Shown: one piece after another, positions 55,686-64,000 of the stretch
How positions within the stretch are numbered: position 1 is the first letter of the stretch
Layout: every line of letters begins with the position of its first letter
From: Mycolicibacter minnesotensis
GTDB taxonomy: Bacteria; Actinomycetota; Actinomycetes; Mycobacteriales; Mycobacteriaceae
Length of the DNA stretch: 64,000 nt
NCBI RefSeq assembly: GCF_010731755.1
Contig: NZ_AP022589.1
Span: 1,984,001 to 2,048,000 of the forward strand
Direction of reading: 5' to 3'
Made by a program: the position numbers and the translations under genes
The notes under the pieces: model-generated
Database searches by the model: none
What the model was told of the DNA's origin: nothing
Seen by the model: only the letters and a program-made list of their open reading frames with translations

Positions 55686-56654
55686 ATGACCGCGAGGGTC
55701 GATTGGGCGGGAGGCAGCGTCGTGACACACGGGCACCAGCTCTTCGCCGACGAGCTGACGGTGCTCGCCACGCAGAACGCCGATCCGCGACTGTCGCGGA
55801 TCGCCGCAGCCATCACCGCGCCGCTGCAGGTCGCGGTGACCGGCAGGCGCGGTGTCGGCCGGCGCACCGTGGTCGCGGCGCTGGCCGCCGCCGGGATACC
55901 CAGCGGGAGCGGTGCCCACAGTGCCGACCTGTGGGTTCATGTGGTTGCCGAAGTGCGCAAGCCGGAGGATGACGCCGCAGTGCGCGCCGCCGGGCGTCGC
56001 CCGGTACTGGTGGTGCTGAACAAGACGGACCTGCTGGGCCGCGACGGGGCCGCGTCGTCGCGGGCGTCGGGTGAACCGATGTCGGCGCTGTTCGCGGTTG
56101 CCGGACTCGGCGGCGGATTCGACGATCGGCTGTGGGAGGCGCTGAGGTGCCTCGCCGCGCGGCCCGCGGACCTGAGCTCGGCCGAGCGCTTGGTCAACTG
56201 TGTGCATCCGGTTCCGCAGCAGATCAGGCAGCGGCTGTGCGACACCGTCGATGTGTCGGGGATCGCGGCACTGCTCGACCTGGCCCGAAGCGAGGGGACT
56301 CTGGAGCAGGGGCGTGCCCGATTGGTGGCGCTCAGCGGCGTCGATGGCGTTCTCGCCCGGCTGGAGGTGCTGGGCGCCGCGGTCTATCACCGGCGGATGA
56401 CCCAAGCACTGCTCCGGTTGGAGGCGATGGCGGTCGCGGACCCGCGGATCGACGAGTTCTTGGTGCGTGACGCGACGGTCGCCGCCCGGCTTGGCGCCGC
56501 GGCGGCCGTCATGGACCTGCCCGACGAACCCCTGCTCGGGCGGGCCCGCCGCTGGCACGCCCATTCCGGCGCGCCGGTAGGGCCGGCCGCGCGGGCCTGC
56601 GCCGCCGACATCGCCCGGGGATCGTTGCGGGCGTGGGCGGCGACGCGGTCATGA
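55686..56654 (+). CDS. GTPase-like protein with altered P-loop (Rv0209-like)
   Basis: A 322-residue soluble protein. TGRRGVGRRT (residues 52-61) sits where a P-loop should be, but Arg replaces the usual Lys of GxxxxGK(S/T). VVLNKTDLL (NKTD, residues 112-115) is a good G4 guanine motif. The rest is helical. ATG 55686 is chosen; the longer frame overlaps trmB. Rv0209 (361) matches by position. It overlaps the next gene as ATGA, which also has a degenerate GTPase domain; the two may form a pair. Confidence 0.8.
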   Translation: MTARVDWAGGSVVTHGHQLFADELTVLATQNADPRLSRIAAAITAPLQVAVTGRRGVGRRTVVAALAAAGIPSGSGAHSADLWVHVVAEVRKPEDDAAVRAAGRRPVLVVLNKTDLLGRDGAASSRASGEPMSALFAVAGLGGGFDDRLWEALRCLAARPADLSSAERLVNCVHPVPQQIRQRLCDTVDVSGIAALLDLARSEGTLEQGRARLVALSGVDGVLARLEVLGAAVYHRRMTQALLRLEAMAVADPRIDEFLVRDATVAARLGAAAAVMDLPDEPLLGRARRWHAHSGAPVGPAARACAADIARGSLRAWAATRS

Positions 56655-58144
56655 CCACCGTCGATGCAGCAGCGGCCAACTCGGACCCGACTGCCCAGGT
56701 GGATGCCCTGGTGGCTGAGGTCGTCCCCGGCGTGCGGGCGCCGACGGTGCGCCGCTGCGACGTGGTGGTGGTGACCGGCCCTTGGCTGGCTGGGGTCAGC
56801 TCGATGGTGAGCGTCCTGACCGAGCGTCTGCCGCGCCGCCTGGTGATGGAGGCCGCCGAGTTGACGCCCGGGGAGGTGCCGTTGGCGGTGGTGTTCGTGG
56901 TCTCAGCGGCAGCAGCGCTGACGGAGTCAGATTGTGCGCTGCTCGATGCGGTGGCTGCTCACACCGATGTGGTGATCGGAGTGGTCTCCAAGATCGACGC
57001 GCACCGGCATTGGCGCCAGATGCAGGCAGTGGCGCGCCAGACGCTCGCCGAGTACGCGCCGCGTTACCGAGGCGTGCCGTGGGTGGGTGCGGCCGCAGCG
57101 CCGCAACGGGGCGTTCCCCACGTCGACGACGTGGTCGGCGAACTGGTCGATCAGCTCGAAGGCGGTGACTCGGACCGCCGCAACCGACTGCGCTCCTGGG
57201 AGTTTCAGCTGCGTACCGATGCCGATCGCGTCGACCACGATGCTCGCGCACACGGCCGGCGGACCAGGGTGATGCAGCTGCAGGAGCAGCGCGACGAGGT
57301 GGTCCGGCAGCGGCGGATGTCGAAGTCAGAGCGGGCGATCGCATTGCGCAGTCGTATCGCGCAGGCCAGGGTGCAGCTGTCCCATTTCGCCCGTAAGCGC
57401 TGCTCCTCGGTGCGCAGCGAGCTGGCCGAAGATGCGGCGGGCATGTCGCGGCGACGGTTCGCCGAATTCGAGACCTATGTTCACGACCGGCTGGGCGCGG
57501 TGGTGGCAGAGGTGGATCAGGGGGTCACCGACCATCTCGCCGACGTGGCCCAGGAGCTGGGGCTGTCCATCGATCCGGGGGCGGGGCAGGCTGCTCCGTC
57601 GCCGCAGCTCGACATCGGCCGGCCGCCGCTGGCGTCTCGCCGGCTGGAGACGCAGTTGATGGCGGTGCTGGGGGTCGGATTCGGTCTGGGTGTGGCGCTG
57701 ACACTGAGCCGCATTTTCGCCCACCTGGCGCCGGAGCTGGCGGCTATCGGTGTGGCCGGCTGTGCAGGTGTCGGAGTGGCGGCCACGGTGTGGGTGGTGC
57801 GTATCAGGGGGTTGTTGCGCGACCGCGTGGTGCTCGATCGGTGGGTGGGGGAGGCCACCAACGGTGTGCGCTTGGTGGCGCAGGAACGTGTTGGCCTGAG
57901 GGTGGTGGCGGCGGAGTCGGCGCTCACCGCCGAGCTCGCGGGCCGCAATGAGACCGAGGCTGCCCGCGCGGCCAGCCGAGTTGCCGCCTTGGACCGGGAA
58001 CTGCATGAGCATGCCGCCGCGACGGCCCGCGCTGTGGCGGTGCGTGAGCGGCAGCTGCCCGGACTACGGCTGGCCTTGGCGAAGGTGCGCGCTGAGCTGG
58101 GTGAATCAGACCCGGTCGGCGCCGCGGTGGCAGCCGACGAGTAG
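56651..58144 (+). CDS. Membrane-anchored GTPase-like protein (Rv0210-like)
   Basis: A 497-residue protein. The N-terminal part resembles a small GTPase with [18 protein letters not shown] in P-loop position (again without Lys) and [12 protein letters not shown] as a G4-like motif. The middle (about 190-330) is a helical, coiled-coil-prone region rich in Arg and Glu. Two membrane helices lie at about 345-390, followed by a second coiled-coil region. The layout recalls dynamin-like bacterial proteins; this is inference. Rv0210 has 492. ATG 56651 overlaps the previous stop; GTG 56633 is possible. Confidence 0.8.
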   Translation: MTTVDAAAANSDPTAQVDALVAEVVPGVRAPTVRRCDVVVVTGPWLAGVSSMVSVLTERLPRRLVMEAAELTPGEVPLAVVFVVSAAAALTESDCALLDAVAAHTDVVIGVVSKIDAHRHWRQMQAVARQTLAEYAPRYRGVPWVGAAAAPQRGVPHVDDVVGELVDQLEGGDSDRRNRLRSWEFQLRTDADRVDHDARAHGRRTRVMQLQEQRDEVVRQRRMSKSERAIALRSRIAQARVQLSHFARKRCSSVRSELAEDAAGMSRRRFAEFETYVHDRLGAVVAEVDQGVTDHLADVAQELGLSIDPGAGQAAPSPQLDIGRPPLASRRLETQLMAVLGVGFGLGVALTLSRIFAHLAPELAAIGVAGCAGVGVAATVWVVRIRGLLRDRVVLDRWVGEATNGVRLVAQERVGLRVVAAESALTAELAGRNETEAARAASRVAALDRELHEHAAATARAVAVRERQLPGLRLALAKVRAELGESDPVGAAVAADE

Positions 58145-58188
58145 CATGCGTTGCGATTGTTTCGATCCGTTTAGCTATTCACGGTAAT

Positions 58189-58213
58189 CTCTTATTTAAT
58201 GACGGTATAAGAG
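58189..58213. promoter_or_regulatory. Inverted repeat in the pckG promoter region
   Basis: CTCTTAT and ATAAGAG form perfect seven-base arms 11 bases apart, in an AT-rich patch 63-87 bases before the pckG start. Its symmetry and place suggest an operator or promoter element for gluconeogenesis control. I cannot name a regulator. Confidence 0.5.
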
Positions 58214-58275
58214 GTGACAGCGGCGCGCAGCTGCGACAACGCCACCGAGTGACACAGGTTACACAGGAGAGCTCA

Positions 58276-60096
58276 ATGACCTCAGCGACCATTCCCGGTC
58301 TGGACACCGCCCCGACGAAGCATGGCGAGTTGTTGGCCTGGGTGCGGGAAGTCGCGGAGCTCACGCAGCCAGACCGGGTGGAGTGGTCGGACGGTTCCGA
58401 GGAGGAGTGGAACCGACTGATGGCCCTGCTGGTGGAGTCCGGCGCGGCGGTCAAGCTCGACGAGAAGAAGAAGCCGAACTCCTACCTGGCACTGTCCGAC
58501 CCGGCCGATGTCGCGCGGGTCGAGTCACGCACCTTCATCTGTAGCCGCACCAAGGAAGGCGCTGGCCCCACCAACAACTGGATGGACCCGGACGAGATGC
58601 GGGCCACCATGACGGAGCTGTACCGCGGTTGCATGCGCGGTCGCACCATGTACGTCATCCCGTTCTGCATGGGCCCGCTCGGCGCCGAGGACCCGAAGTT
58701 GGGCGTCGAGATCACCGACTCGCCCTACGTCGTCGCCTCGATGAAGGTGATGACCCGGATGGGCACGGCGGCCCTGGAGAAGATCGGCACCGACGGTGCC
58801 TACGTCAAGGGCCTGCACTCGGTCGGCGCTCCGCTGGCCGACGGCGAGAAAGACGTGCCGTGGCCGTGCAACTCCGAGAAGTACATCACCCACTTCCCGG
58901 AGACTCGCGAGATCTGGAGCTACGGTTCGGGTTACGGCGGAAACGCCCTGCTGGGCAAGAAGTGCTACGCACTGCGCATCGCGTCGGCGATGGCCCACGA
59001 CGAGGGCTGGCTGGCCGAGCACATGCTGATCCTCAAGCTGATCTCGCCGGAGAACAAGGCCTACTACGTGGCCGCCGCGTTCCCGTCGGCCTGCGGCAAG
59101 ACCAACCTGGCGATGATCCAGCCGACCATCCCGGGCTGGCGGGCCGAGACCCTCGGTGACGACATCGCGTGGATGCGGTTCGGCAAGGACGGCCGGCTCT
59201 ACGCGGTGAACCCGGAGGCGGGATTCTTCGGTGTGGCGCCAGGTACCAGCCGCAGCTCCAACCCGAACGCGATGATCACGCTCGAGCGCGGGAACACCGT
59301 CTACACCAACGTCGGCCACACCGATGACAACGACATCTGGTGGGAGGGCATTGACGGGGAGACCCCGGCGCACCTCACCGACTGGAAGGGCAAGGACTGG
59401 ACGCCCGAGTCGGACACTCCTGCCGCGCACCCGAACTCGCGCTACTGCACCCCGATGTCGCAGTGCCCGATCCTGGCTCCGGAGTGGGACGACCCGCAGG
59501 GCGTGCCGATCTCGGCGATTCTGTTCGGTGCCCGTCGCAAGACCACGGTGCCGCTGGTGAGCCAGGCGCGCGACTGGCAGCACGGTGTCTTCATCGGCGC
59601 CACCATGGGCAGTGAGCAGACCGCCGCGGCCGAGGGCACCGTCGGCAAGGTGCGCCGCGACCCGATGGCGATGCTGCCGTTCATCGGCTACAACGCCGGG
59701 GACTACATGCAGCACTGGATCGACACCGGCAAGCACTCCGACGAGTCGAAGTTGCCGAAGGTGTTCTTCGTCAACTGGTTCCGTCGTGGCGAGGGCGGCC
59801 GCTTCCTGTGGCCGGGCTTCGGCGAGAACAGCCGGGTGCTGAAGTGGATCGTCGAGCGGGTCGAAGGCAATGCCGGCGGCCAGGAGACCCCGATCGGTAC
59901 GGTGCCCACCGCTGCCGACCTGGACCTGGACGGGCTGGACGTCACCGCCGCCGACGTGGACCAGGCGCTGATCGTTGACGCCGACGAGTGGCGCGCGGAG
60001 CTGCCGCTGATCGAGGAGTGGTTCGAGTTCATCGGCGACAAGCTGCCGACCGGCCTGCGCGACGAGTTCGACGCTCTGAAGCAGCGACTGGGTTAG
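58276..60096 (+). CDS. pckG: Phosphoenolpyruvate carboxykinase (GTP)
   Basis: A 606-residue GTP-dependent PEPCK, identical in length to the M. tuberculosis enzyme. It converts oxaloacetate and GTP to phosphoenolpyruvate, the key step for growth on fatty acids and cholesterol. [16 protein letters not shown] carries the reactive Cys273 and P-loop Lys275; further conserved blocks are [20 protein letters not shown] and [20 protein letters not shown] (by position). ATG 58276 has AGGAGA at 58265-58270. A hairpin terminator follows at 60117. The nadR and Rv0213c-like genes that follow in M. tuberculosis are missing here. Confidence 0.97.
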   Translation: MTSATIPGLDTAPTKHGELLAWVREVAELTQPDRVEWSDGSEEEWNRLMALLVESGAAVKLDEKKKPNSYLALSDPADVARVESRTFICSRTKEGAGPTNNWMDPDEMRATMTELYRGCMRGRTMYVIPFCMGPLGAEDPKLGVEITDSPYVVASMKVMTRMGTAALEKIGTDGAYVKGLHSVGAPLADGEKDVPWPCNSEKYITHFPETREIWSYGSGYGGNALLGKKCYALRIASAMAHDEGWLAEHMLILKLISPENKAYYVAAAFPSACGKTNLAMIQPTIPGWRAETLGDDIAWMRFGKDGRLYAVNPEAGFFGVAPGTSRSSNPNAMITLERGNTVYTNVGHTDDNDIWWEGIDGETPAHLTDWKGKDWTPESDTPAAHPNSRYCTPMSQCPILAPEWDDPQGVPISAILFGARRKTTVPLVSQARDWQHGVFIGATMGSEQTAAAEGTVGKVRRDPMAMLPFIGYNAGDYMQHWIDTGKHSDESKLPKVFFVNWFRRGEGGRFLWPGFGENSRVLKWIVERVEGNAGGQETPIGTVPTAADLDLDGLDVTAADVDQALIVDADEWRAELPLIEEWFEFIGDKLPTGLRDEFDALKQRLG

Positions 60097-60116
60097 TACC
60101 AGCACGCGACATCGCC

Positions 60117-60149
60117 AAAGCCCTCGGAAGCCGGCCTTCCGGGGGCTTT
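60117..60149 (+). terminator. Hairpin terminator after pckG
   Basis: A 14-base-pair stem (60117-60130 with 60136-60149, one G-T pair) around a five-base loop CCGGC. Its right arm ends in GGGGCTTT. It begins 21 bases after the pckG stop. Confidence 0.85.
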
Positions 60150-60205
60150 CGCGTCGGCCCCGGGCGTCAACGCCACCACTTGACACCCGTCAATTACGGC
60201 GTGGG

Positions 60206-60211
60206 TACAGT
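60206..60211 (+). promoter_or_regulatory. Leaderless-type -10 hexamer (TACAGT) of fadD4
   Basis: TACAGT ends six bases before ATG 60218 with no ribosome binding site, so fadD4 likely has its own leaderless promoter just after the pckG terminator. Confidence 0.55.
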
Positions 60212-60217
60212 CAGCGC

Positions 60218-61735
60218 ATGCAGATTCGCGAGCACCTCGATGCCGACAATCCAGCTGTCATCCTGCACCCGTCGGGCACCGTCGTCACCTTCGGTGAGCT
60301 GGAAGCCCGGGCAAACCGGCTGGCGCACTACTTCCGAAATGCCGGGCTGGTGGAGGGTGACGTCGTCGCGATCCTCATGGAGAACAACGAGCACTTCCAC
60401 GTGGCGATGTGGGCGGCGCGGCGCAGCGGGCTGTACTACGTGCCGATCAACACCCATCTGACCGCCGCCGAGATCGGCTACATCATCGACAACAGCAACG
60501 CCAAGGCGATCATCGGCTCGGCGGCGCTGCGCGACGTCTGCGCTGATCTGGCTGAGTTGGAGGCGGCCGACCGCGCTGAGCTGCGAATCATCGCCGATGA
60601 CGACCTGGTCGGCTGGCAGCGCTACCCGGAATGCGTCGCCGATCAACCCGATACGCCCATCGATGACGAAATCGAGGGTGACCTGCTGCAGTACTCGTCG
60701 GGTACCACCGGGCGCCCCAAGGGCATCAAACGTCCGTTGCCACATCTGCCGCCGGCCGAGGTGCCGGGCCTGATGGCGATGCTGGTCTCGGTGTGGATGG
60801 GGCCCGGAGCCATCTACTTGAGTCCCGCACCGCTGTATCACACCGCACCGTCGGTGTGGTCGATGCAGGTGCAGGCGGCCGGCTTGACCACGGTGGTCAT
60901 GGAGAAGTTCGACGCGGAGTCTGCGCTCGACGCCATCCGGCGTTATGGCGTCACCCATGGGCAGTTCGTGCCGGCGCACTTCACTCGGATGCTGAAACTT
61001 CCTTCCGCAGTGCGTGATTCCTACGACGTCTCAAGCCTCAAGCGAGTGATGCACGCCGCTGCGCCGTGTCCGGTGGAGATCAAGCAGCAGATGATCGACT
61101 GGTGGGGTCCGATCGTCGACGAGTACTACGCCTCCTCGGAAGCGCACGGCTCCACGCTCATCAGTGCCGACGAGTGGCTCAAGCATCCCGGCTCGGTGGG
61201 CAAGGCCATGCTCGGAGCGGTCCACATCCTCGATGAGGACGGCAACGAGCTGCCCGCAGGTCAGCCCGGTGAGATCTACTTCGAGGGCGGCAACGCCTTC
61301 GAATACCTCAACGATCCGGACAAGACCGCGAAATCGCGTCACGCACAAGGCTGGACGACCGTCGGCGACGTCGGATATCTGGACGACGAGGGCTACCTGT
61401 ACCTCACCGACCGGCGGCACCACATGATCATCTCCGGCGGGGTGAACATCTACCCGCAGGAAGCCGAAAACCTGTTGATCACCCACCCGCAGGTGTTGGA
61501 CGCGGCCGTGTTCGGCATTCCCGACGACGAGATGGGCCAGAGCGTGAAGGCCGCGGTACAGACCGTCGACCCAGCAGACGCCACGCCCGAATTCGCGGCA
61601 GAACTGCTGGCATGGGTGCGGGATCGCTTGGCGCACTACAAATGCCCGCGCTCGATCGCTTTCGAGGAGCAGTTGCCGCGTACCGACACCGGCAAGCTCT
61701 ACAAGAACGAGCTGATCGCCAAGTACTCGGCGTAG
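60218..61735 (+). CDS. fadD4: Acyl-CoA synthetase (FadD4-like)
   Basis: A 505-residue adenylate-forming acyl-CoA ligase. AMP-binding loop YSSGTTGRPKGIKRP (about residues 158-172), the E-x-x-x-x-x core near YYASSEAHG, TVGDVGYLDDEGYLYLTDRR and IISGGVNIYPQEAENLL (hinge), and the C-terminal lysine in RTDTGKLYKNEL are all visible. It activates fatty acids for beta-oxidation or transfer. Position before a fadE3-like gene matches Rv0214 (537). It converges with fadE3, ten bases apart. Confidence 0.9.
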   Translation: MQIREHLDADNPAVILHPSGTVVTFGELEARANRLAHYFRNAGLVEGDVVAILMENNEHFHVAMWAARRSGLYYVPINTHLTAAEIGYIIDNSNAKAIIGSAALRDVCADLAELEAADRAELRIIADDDLVGWQRYPECVADQPDTPIDDEIEGDLLQYSSGTTGRPKGIKRPLPHLPPAEVPGLMAMLVSVWMGPGAIYLSPAPLYHTAPSVWSMQVQAAGLTTVVMEKFDAESALDAIRRYGVTHGQFVPAHFTRMLKLPSAVRDSYDVSSLKRVMHAAAPCPVEIKQQMIDWWGPIVDEYYASSEAHGSTLISADEWLKHPGSVGKAMLGAVHILDEDGNELPAGQPGEIYFEGGNAFEYLNDPDKTAKSRHAQGWTTVGDVGYLDDEGYLYLTDRRHHMIISGGVNIYPQEAENLLITHPQVLDAAVFGIPDDEMGQSVKAAVQTVDPADATPEFAAELLAWVRDRLAHYKCPRSIAFEEQLPRTDTGKLYKNELIAKYSA

Positions 61736-61745
61736 CGCCGCGAGG

Positions 61746-62897
61746 TCAGATCCCGCCGCGCGCCACCAGTTGCGCCGCGATCACATTGCGCTGGATCTCG
61801 TTGGTGCCCTCGCCGACGATCATCAGAGGCGCGTCGCGGAAGTAGCGTTCGACGTCGTACTCGGTGGAGTAGCCGTACCCGCCGTGGATGCGCACCGCGT
61901 TGAGTGCGATCTCCATGGCGGCTTCTGAGGCGAAGAGTTTGGCCATGCCGGCCTCCATGTCGCATCGTTGCCCGCTGTCGTAGCGTTCGGCTGCGTAGCG
62001 GGTCAGCTGGCGGGCTGCGGTCAGCCGAGTGGCCATCTCAGCGAGGTAGTTGCCCACACTCTGGTGCTTCCAGATCGGCTGGCCGAAGCTCTCCCGCTGC
62101 TGGGCGTAGGCCAGCGCGTCTTCCAGGGCGGCCGTCGCCACGCCCAGCGCCCGCGCCGCCACCTGAATACGTCCGGTCTCCAGGCCCTTCATCATCTGGG
62201 CGAAACCGTCGCCGGGGCTACCCCCGAGCACCGCCGACGCCGGCACGTGGCACCCGTCGAAGCTCAGCTCGCAACTCTCCACTCCTTTGTAGCCCAGCTT
62301 CGGCAGATCCCGGGAGATCCTCAGCCCGGCACAGGGGTTGTCCACCAGCAGCACCGAGATGCCACGGTGTCGCGGGGTGGCCTTCGGATCGGTCTTGGCC
62401 AGCAGCGCAATAAGTCCGGAGTTGCGGGCGTTGGAGATCCAGGTCTTGGCGCCATTGATCACCAGGGTGTCGGGAGAGGTGGCAGGCGCGGCGAACGTCG
62501 TCATGTTCTGCAGGTCGCTGCCGCCGCTCGGCTCGGTCAGGGCCATGGTGGCGCGCAGGGCTCCGGTGGCCATGGCCGGCAGATAACGCTGCTTCTGCTC
62601 CGGGGTGCCGAACAGGGTCAGCAGCTTGGCGACGACGGTGTGCCCGCCCATCGCCCCGGCCAGGCTCATCCAGCCGCGTGCCAGTTCCTGCGTGACCAGC
62701 ACGTAGCACGGCATCGAAACCGGCGTGCCGCCGTATTCCTCGGGAACGGCCAGACCGTAGATGCCGAGGTGCTTCATCTGGTCGATCCAGGCCTGCGGGT
62801 AGGTGTTGGCGTGCTCGACTTCGCGGACCGTCGGCTTCACCTCACGGTCGATGAACTGGCGCACGGTTTCGACCAAGATCGATTCTTCGCGGTTCAC
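61746..62897 (-). CDS. fadE3: Acyl-CoA dehydrogenase (FadE3-like)
   Basis: A 383-residue acyl-CoA dehydrogenase with the three family domains. Flavin and substrate blocks include TEPSGGSDLQNMTT, NGAKTWISNA and RIQVAARALG; the C-terminal IHGGYGYSTEYDVERYFRDA carries the conserved Gly-Tyr motif with YxxE. GTG 62897 gives the normal family length, and TACGGT (minus strand, 62904-62909) lies six bases upstream as a leaderless-type -10. The longer frame is a shadow of the divergent gene. Place and size fit Rv0215c (357). It catalyses the first step of fatty acid beta-oxidation. Confidence 0.9.
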   Translation of the reverse strand: MNREESILVETVRQFIDREVKPTVREVEHANTYPQAWIDQMKHLGIYGLAVPEEYGGTPVSMPCYVLVTQELARGWMSLAGAMGGHTVVAKLLTLFGTPEQKQRYLPAMATGALRATMALTEPSGGSDLQNMTTFAAPATSPDTLVINGAKTWISNARNSGLIALLAKTDPKATPRHRGISVLLVDNPCAGLRISRDLPKLGYKGVESCELSFDGCHVPASAVLGGSPGDGFAQMMKGLETGRIQVAARALGVATAALEDALAYAQQRESFGQPIWKHQSVGNYLAEMATRLTAARQLTRYAAERYDSGQRCDMEAGMAKLFASEAAMEIALNAVRIHGGYGYSTEYDVERYFRDAPLMIVGEGTNEIQRNVIAAQLVARGGI

Positions 62898-62924
62898 CAG
62901 TTCACCGTATGCCAGGATTTTCCC

Positions 62925-63902
62925 ATGACCGACGGCCCCTACTTCGATGACCTCCGGGTCGGTCAGGTGTTCGACGCCGCTCCGGCGATGACCCTGACGG
63001 ACGGTGCGGCTGCACTGCACCAGGCGATCCTCGGAGACCGATTGCGCCTGCCGCTGGACGCTGAATTGTCCCGAGCGGTGATCGGCTCGACGACACCACT
63101 GGCACATCCAGGGCTGGTCTGCGATGTCGCGATCGGACAGTCCACCTGTGTCACACGCCGCGTGAAGGCCAATCTCTTCTACCGCGGGCTGGCCTTCTTT
63201 CGATACCCGGTGATCGGCGACACCCTGTTCACACGTACGGAAGTCGTTGGACTGAAGCAGAACTCAGTGAAGCCCGGGCGTGACTCCACCGGGCTGGTAG
63301 CGCTGCGAGTGACCACCCTCGACCAGGTAGATCGGCCGGTGCTCGACTTCTATCGCTGCGCGATGCTGCCGCTGAGTCCAGAGGGTTCAGACCGTGACGC
63401 CACCGGCCACCGCGACGACCTTTCCGCGATCGGTGCCGGGCTCGCCACACCGCCGGACGTGACCGCAGGCTGGGCCGCCGCGGAGTTTCGCCGCCGCGTG
63501 CCGGGGCCGCACTTCGACGCGGGCCTGGCCGGCGCCGTCCTGACGAGCACCGGCGATGTGGTGTCCTGCGCCCCCGAGCTTGCTCGATTGACGCTCAACA
63601 TCGCAGCCACGCATCATGACTCGCGGGTCGCTGGGACACGGCTGGTCTACGGCGGGCACACCATCGGCCTGGCGCTGGCGCAGGCATCCCGGCTGTTGCC
63701 GAATCTTGCGACGGTATTGAGCTGGCAGTCCTGCGATCACACCGCTCCGGTCCACGAAGGGGACACGCTCTACAGCGAGCTGCGGGTGGAATCCGCCCAC
63801 GACAACGTGCTCGAACTGCGGTCGCTGGTCTACGCCGTGGCAACCGCTGGTGAGCCGGATCGCCAGGTTTTGGACTGGCGCTTCACCGCGCTGCAGTTCT
63901 GA
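62925..63902 (+). CDS. Double-hotdog MaoC-like protein (Rv0216-like)
   Basis: A 325-residue protein with two hotdog halves (about 1-150 and 165-320). The first half has GPYFDDLRVGQVFDAAPAMT, the usual MaoC/hydratase opening; the second has AATHHDSRVAGTRLVYGGHTIGLALAQ (position about 225-252). Rv0216 (337) has a double-hotdog crystal structure and an uncertain hydratase or thioesterase-like role. ATG 62925 is divergent from fadE3, 27 bases away. It probably works on acyl-CoA together with FadD4 and FadE3. Confidence 0.87.
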   Translation: MTDGPYFDDLRVGQVFDAAPAMTLTDGAAALHQAILGDRLRLPLDAELSRAVIGSTTPLAHPGLVCDVAIGQSTCVTRRVKANLFYRGLAFFRYPVIGDTLFTRTEVVGLKQNSVKPGRDSTGLVALRVTTLDQVDRPVLDFYRCAMLPLSPEGSDRDATGHRDDLSAIGAGLATPPDVTAGWAAAEFRRRVPGPHFDAGLAGAVLTSTGDVVSCAPELARLTLNIAATHHDSRVAGTRLVYGGHTIGLALAQASRLLPNLATVLSWQSCDHTAPVHEGDTLYSELRVESAHDNVLELRSLVYAVATAGEPDRQVLDWRFTALQF

Positions 63903-63909
63903 GCATCCG

Positions 63910-64000
63910 CTAGTGCGGCAGCTCCCGGAACGGGGCGTCACGATAGGGGTCCGGTTCCTTGGGCAGGCCCAACACCCGTTCGCCGATGATGTTGCGCTGA
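63910..64000 (-). CDS. Acyl-CoA dehydrogenase C-terminus (partial)
   Basis: The last 29 codons of a minus-strand gene that enters from the right edge: QRNIIGERVLGLPKEPDPYR then DAPFRELPH and a TAG stop at 63910. RNIIGERVLGLP is a common ending of mycobacterial FadE proteins. Too little is present to say which one. Confidence 0.78.
   Translation of the reverse strand, partial: QRNIIGERVLGLPKEPDPYRDAPFRELPH

Noticed and set aside
58247-58262. Possible cAMP-receptor (Crp) site before pckG
   Set aside because: GTGACACAGGTTACAC lacks the TGTGA-N6-TCACA form; it only looks partly symmetric.
61968-62924. Upstream extension of the Rv0216-like frame
   Set aside because: It is antisense to fadE3; the hotdog domain begins at ATG 62925.

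Overview
The window is high-GC actinobacterial DNA from a mycobacterium. It carries two complete or near-complete mce (mammalian cell entry) lipid-importer operons, mycobacterial MmpL3 and MmpL11 transporters, a RicR/MymT copper-response pair, an LppV-type lipoprotein and many start sites preceded by leaderless-type promoters. From the first mce operon to the right end, gene order and protein lengths follow the M. tuberculosis segment Rv0169-Rv0216 closely, so many genes can be named by homology plus position. I recognised these from memory of the families, not from a search. The set of accessory genes suggests a non-tuberculous mycobacterium, but the species cannot be fixed from the sequence alone.

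Layout. 1-10430 (+): the mce1 operon from the C-terminus of MceA to MceF, then four Mce-associated proteins (mam1A-D), all joined by ATGA/GTGA overlaps. 10464-11929: a YoaK-type membrane protein and an MPT64/RsiV-like secreted protein. 11941-21705 (-): a second full mce operon (yrbEA, yrbEB, mceA-F, mam). It is followed across a divergent promoter region by a secreted protein and another Mam paralogue (22080-23382). This block is inserted relative to M. tuberculosis. 23396-25329 (-): a phosphodiester-glycosidase-family protein and a pirin.

25395-34111 is the most unusual part. Two genes (25395-27308 and 32122-33720) share a nearly identical N-terminal helical domain of about 200 residues but have unrelated C-termini. 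One ends in an alpha/beta-hydrolase and is followed by an LppA/LppV-type lipoprotein. The other ends in a TNT-like NAD-glycohydrolase toxin domain and is followed by an overlapping candidate immunity gene. Between them lie an NDMA-type alcohol dehydrogenase with a KstR-like box, a short-chain dehydrogenase, monoacylglycerol lipase (Rv0183-like) and Rv0184/Rv0185 homologues. This looks like a polymorphic effector/immunity family placed in an otherwise conserved locus.

34159-38431 is a copper-response cluster. It has a 19-bp perfect hairpin terminator, the small metallothionein mymT, and two perfect 17-bp RicR-type operators (ATACCCC-N3-GGGGTAT). One operator lies upstream of mymT and the other upstream of a DUF305 lipoprotein-ricR operon; an O-methyltransferase, an SPW membrane protein and ilvD are interleaved. 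38511-44498: an MFS exporter, an L,D-transpeptidase, Zmp1 and the orphan Mce-associated proteins OmamA/OmamB, which are known to support Mce transporters. 44520-54026: XRE regulator, MmpL11, hemophore, membrane proteins and MmpL3 (mycolate export and heme). 54101-58144: NYN protein, TrmB and two GTPase-like proteins. 58276-64000: GTP-dependent PEPCK, FadD4, FadE3, a double-hotdog protein and the end of another acyl-CoA dehydrogenase. The whole supports a lifestyle of lipid import, beta-oxidation and gluconeogenesis, with copper defence. No tRNA, rRNA, CRISPR array, insertion sequence or phage gene was seen.
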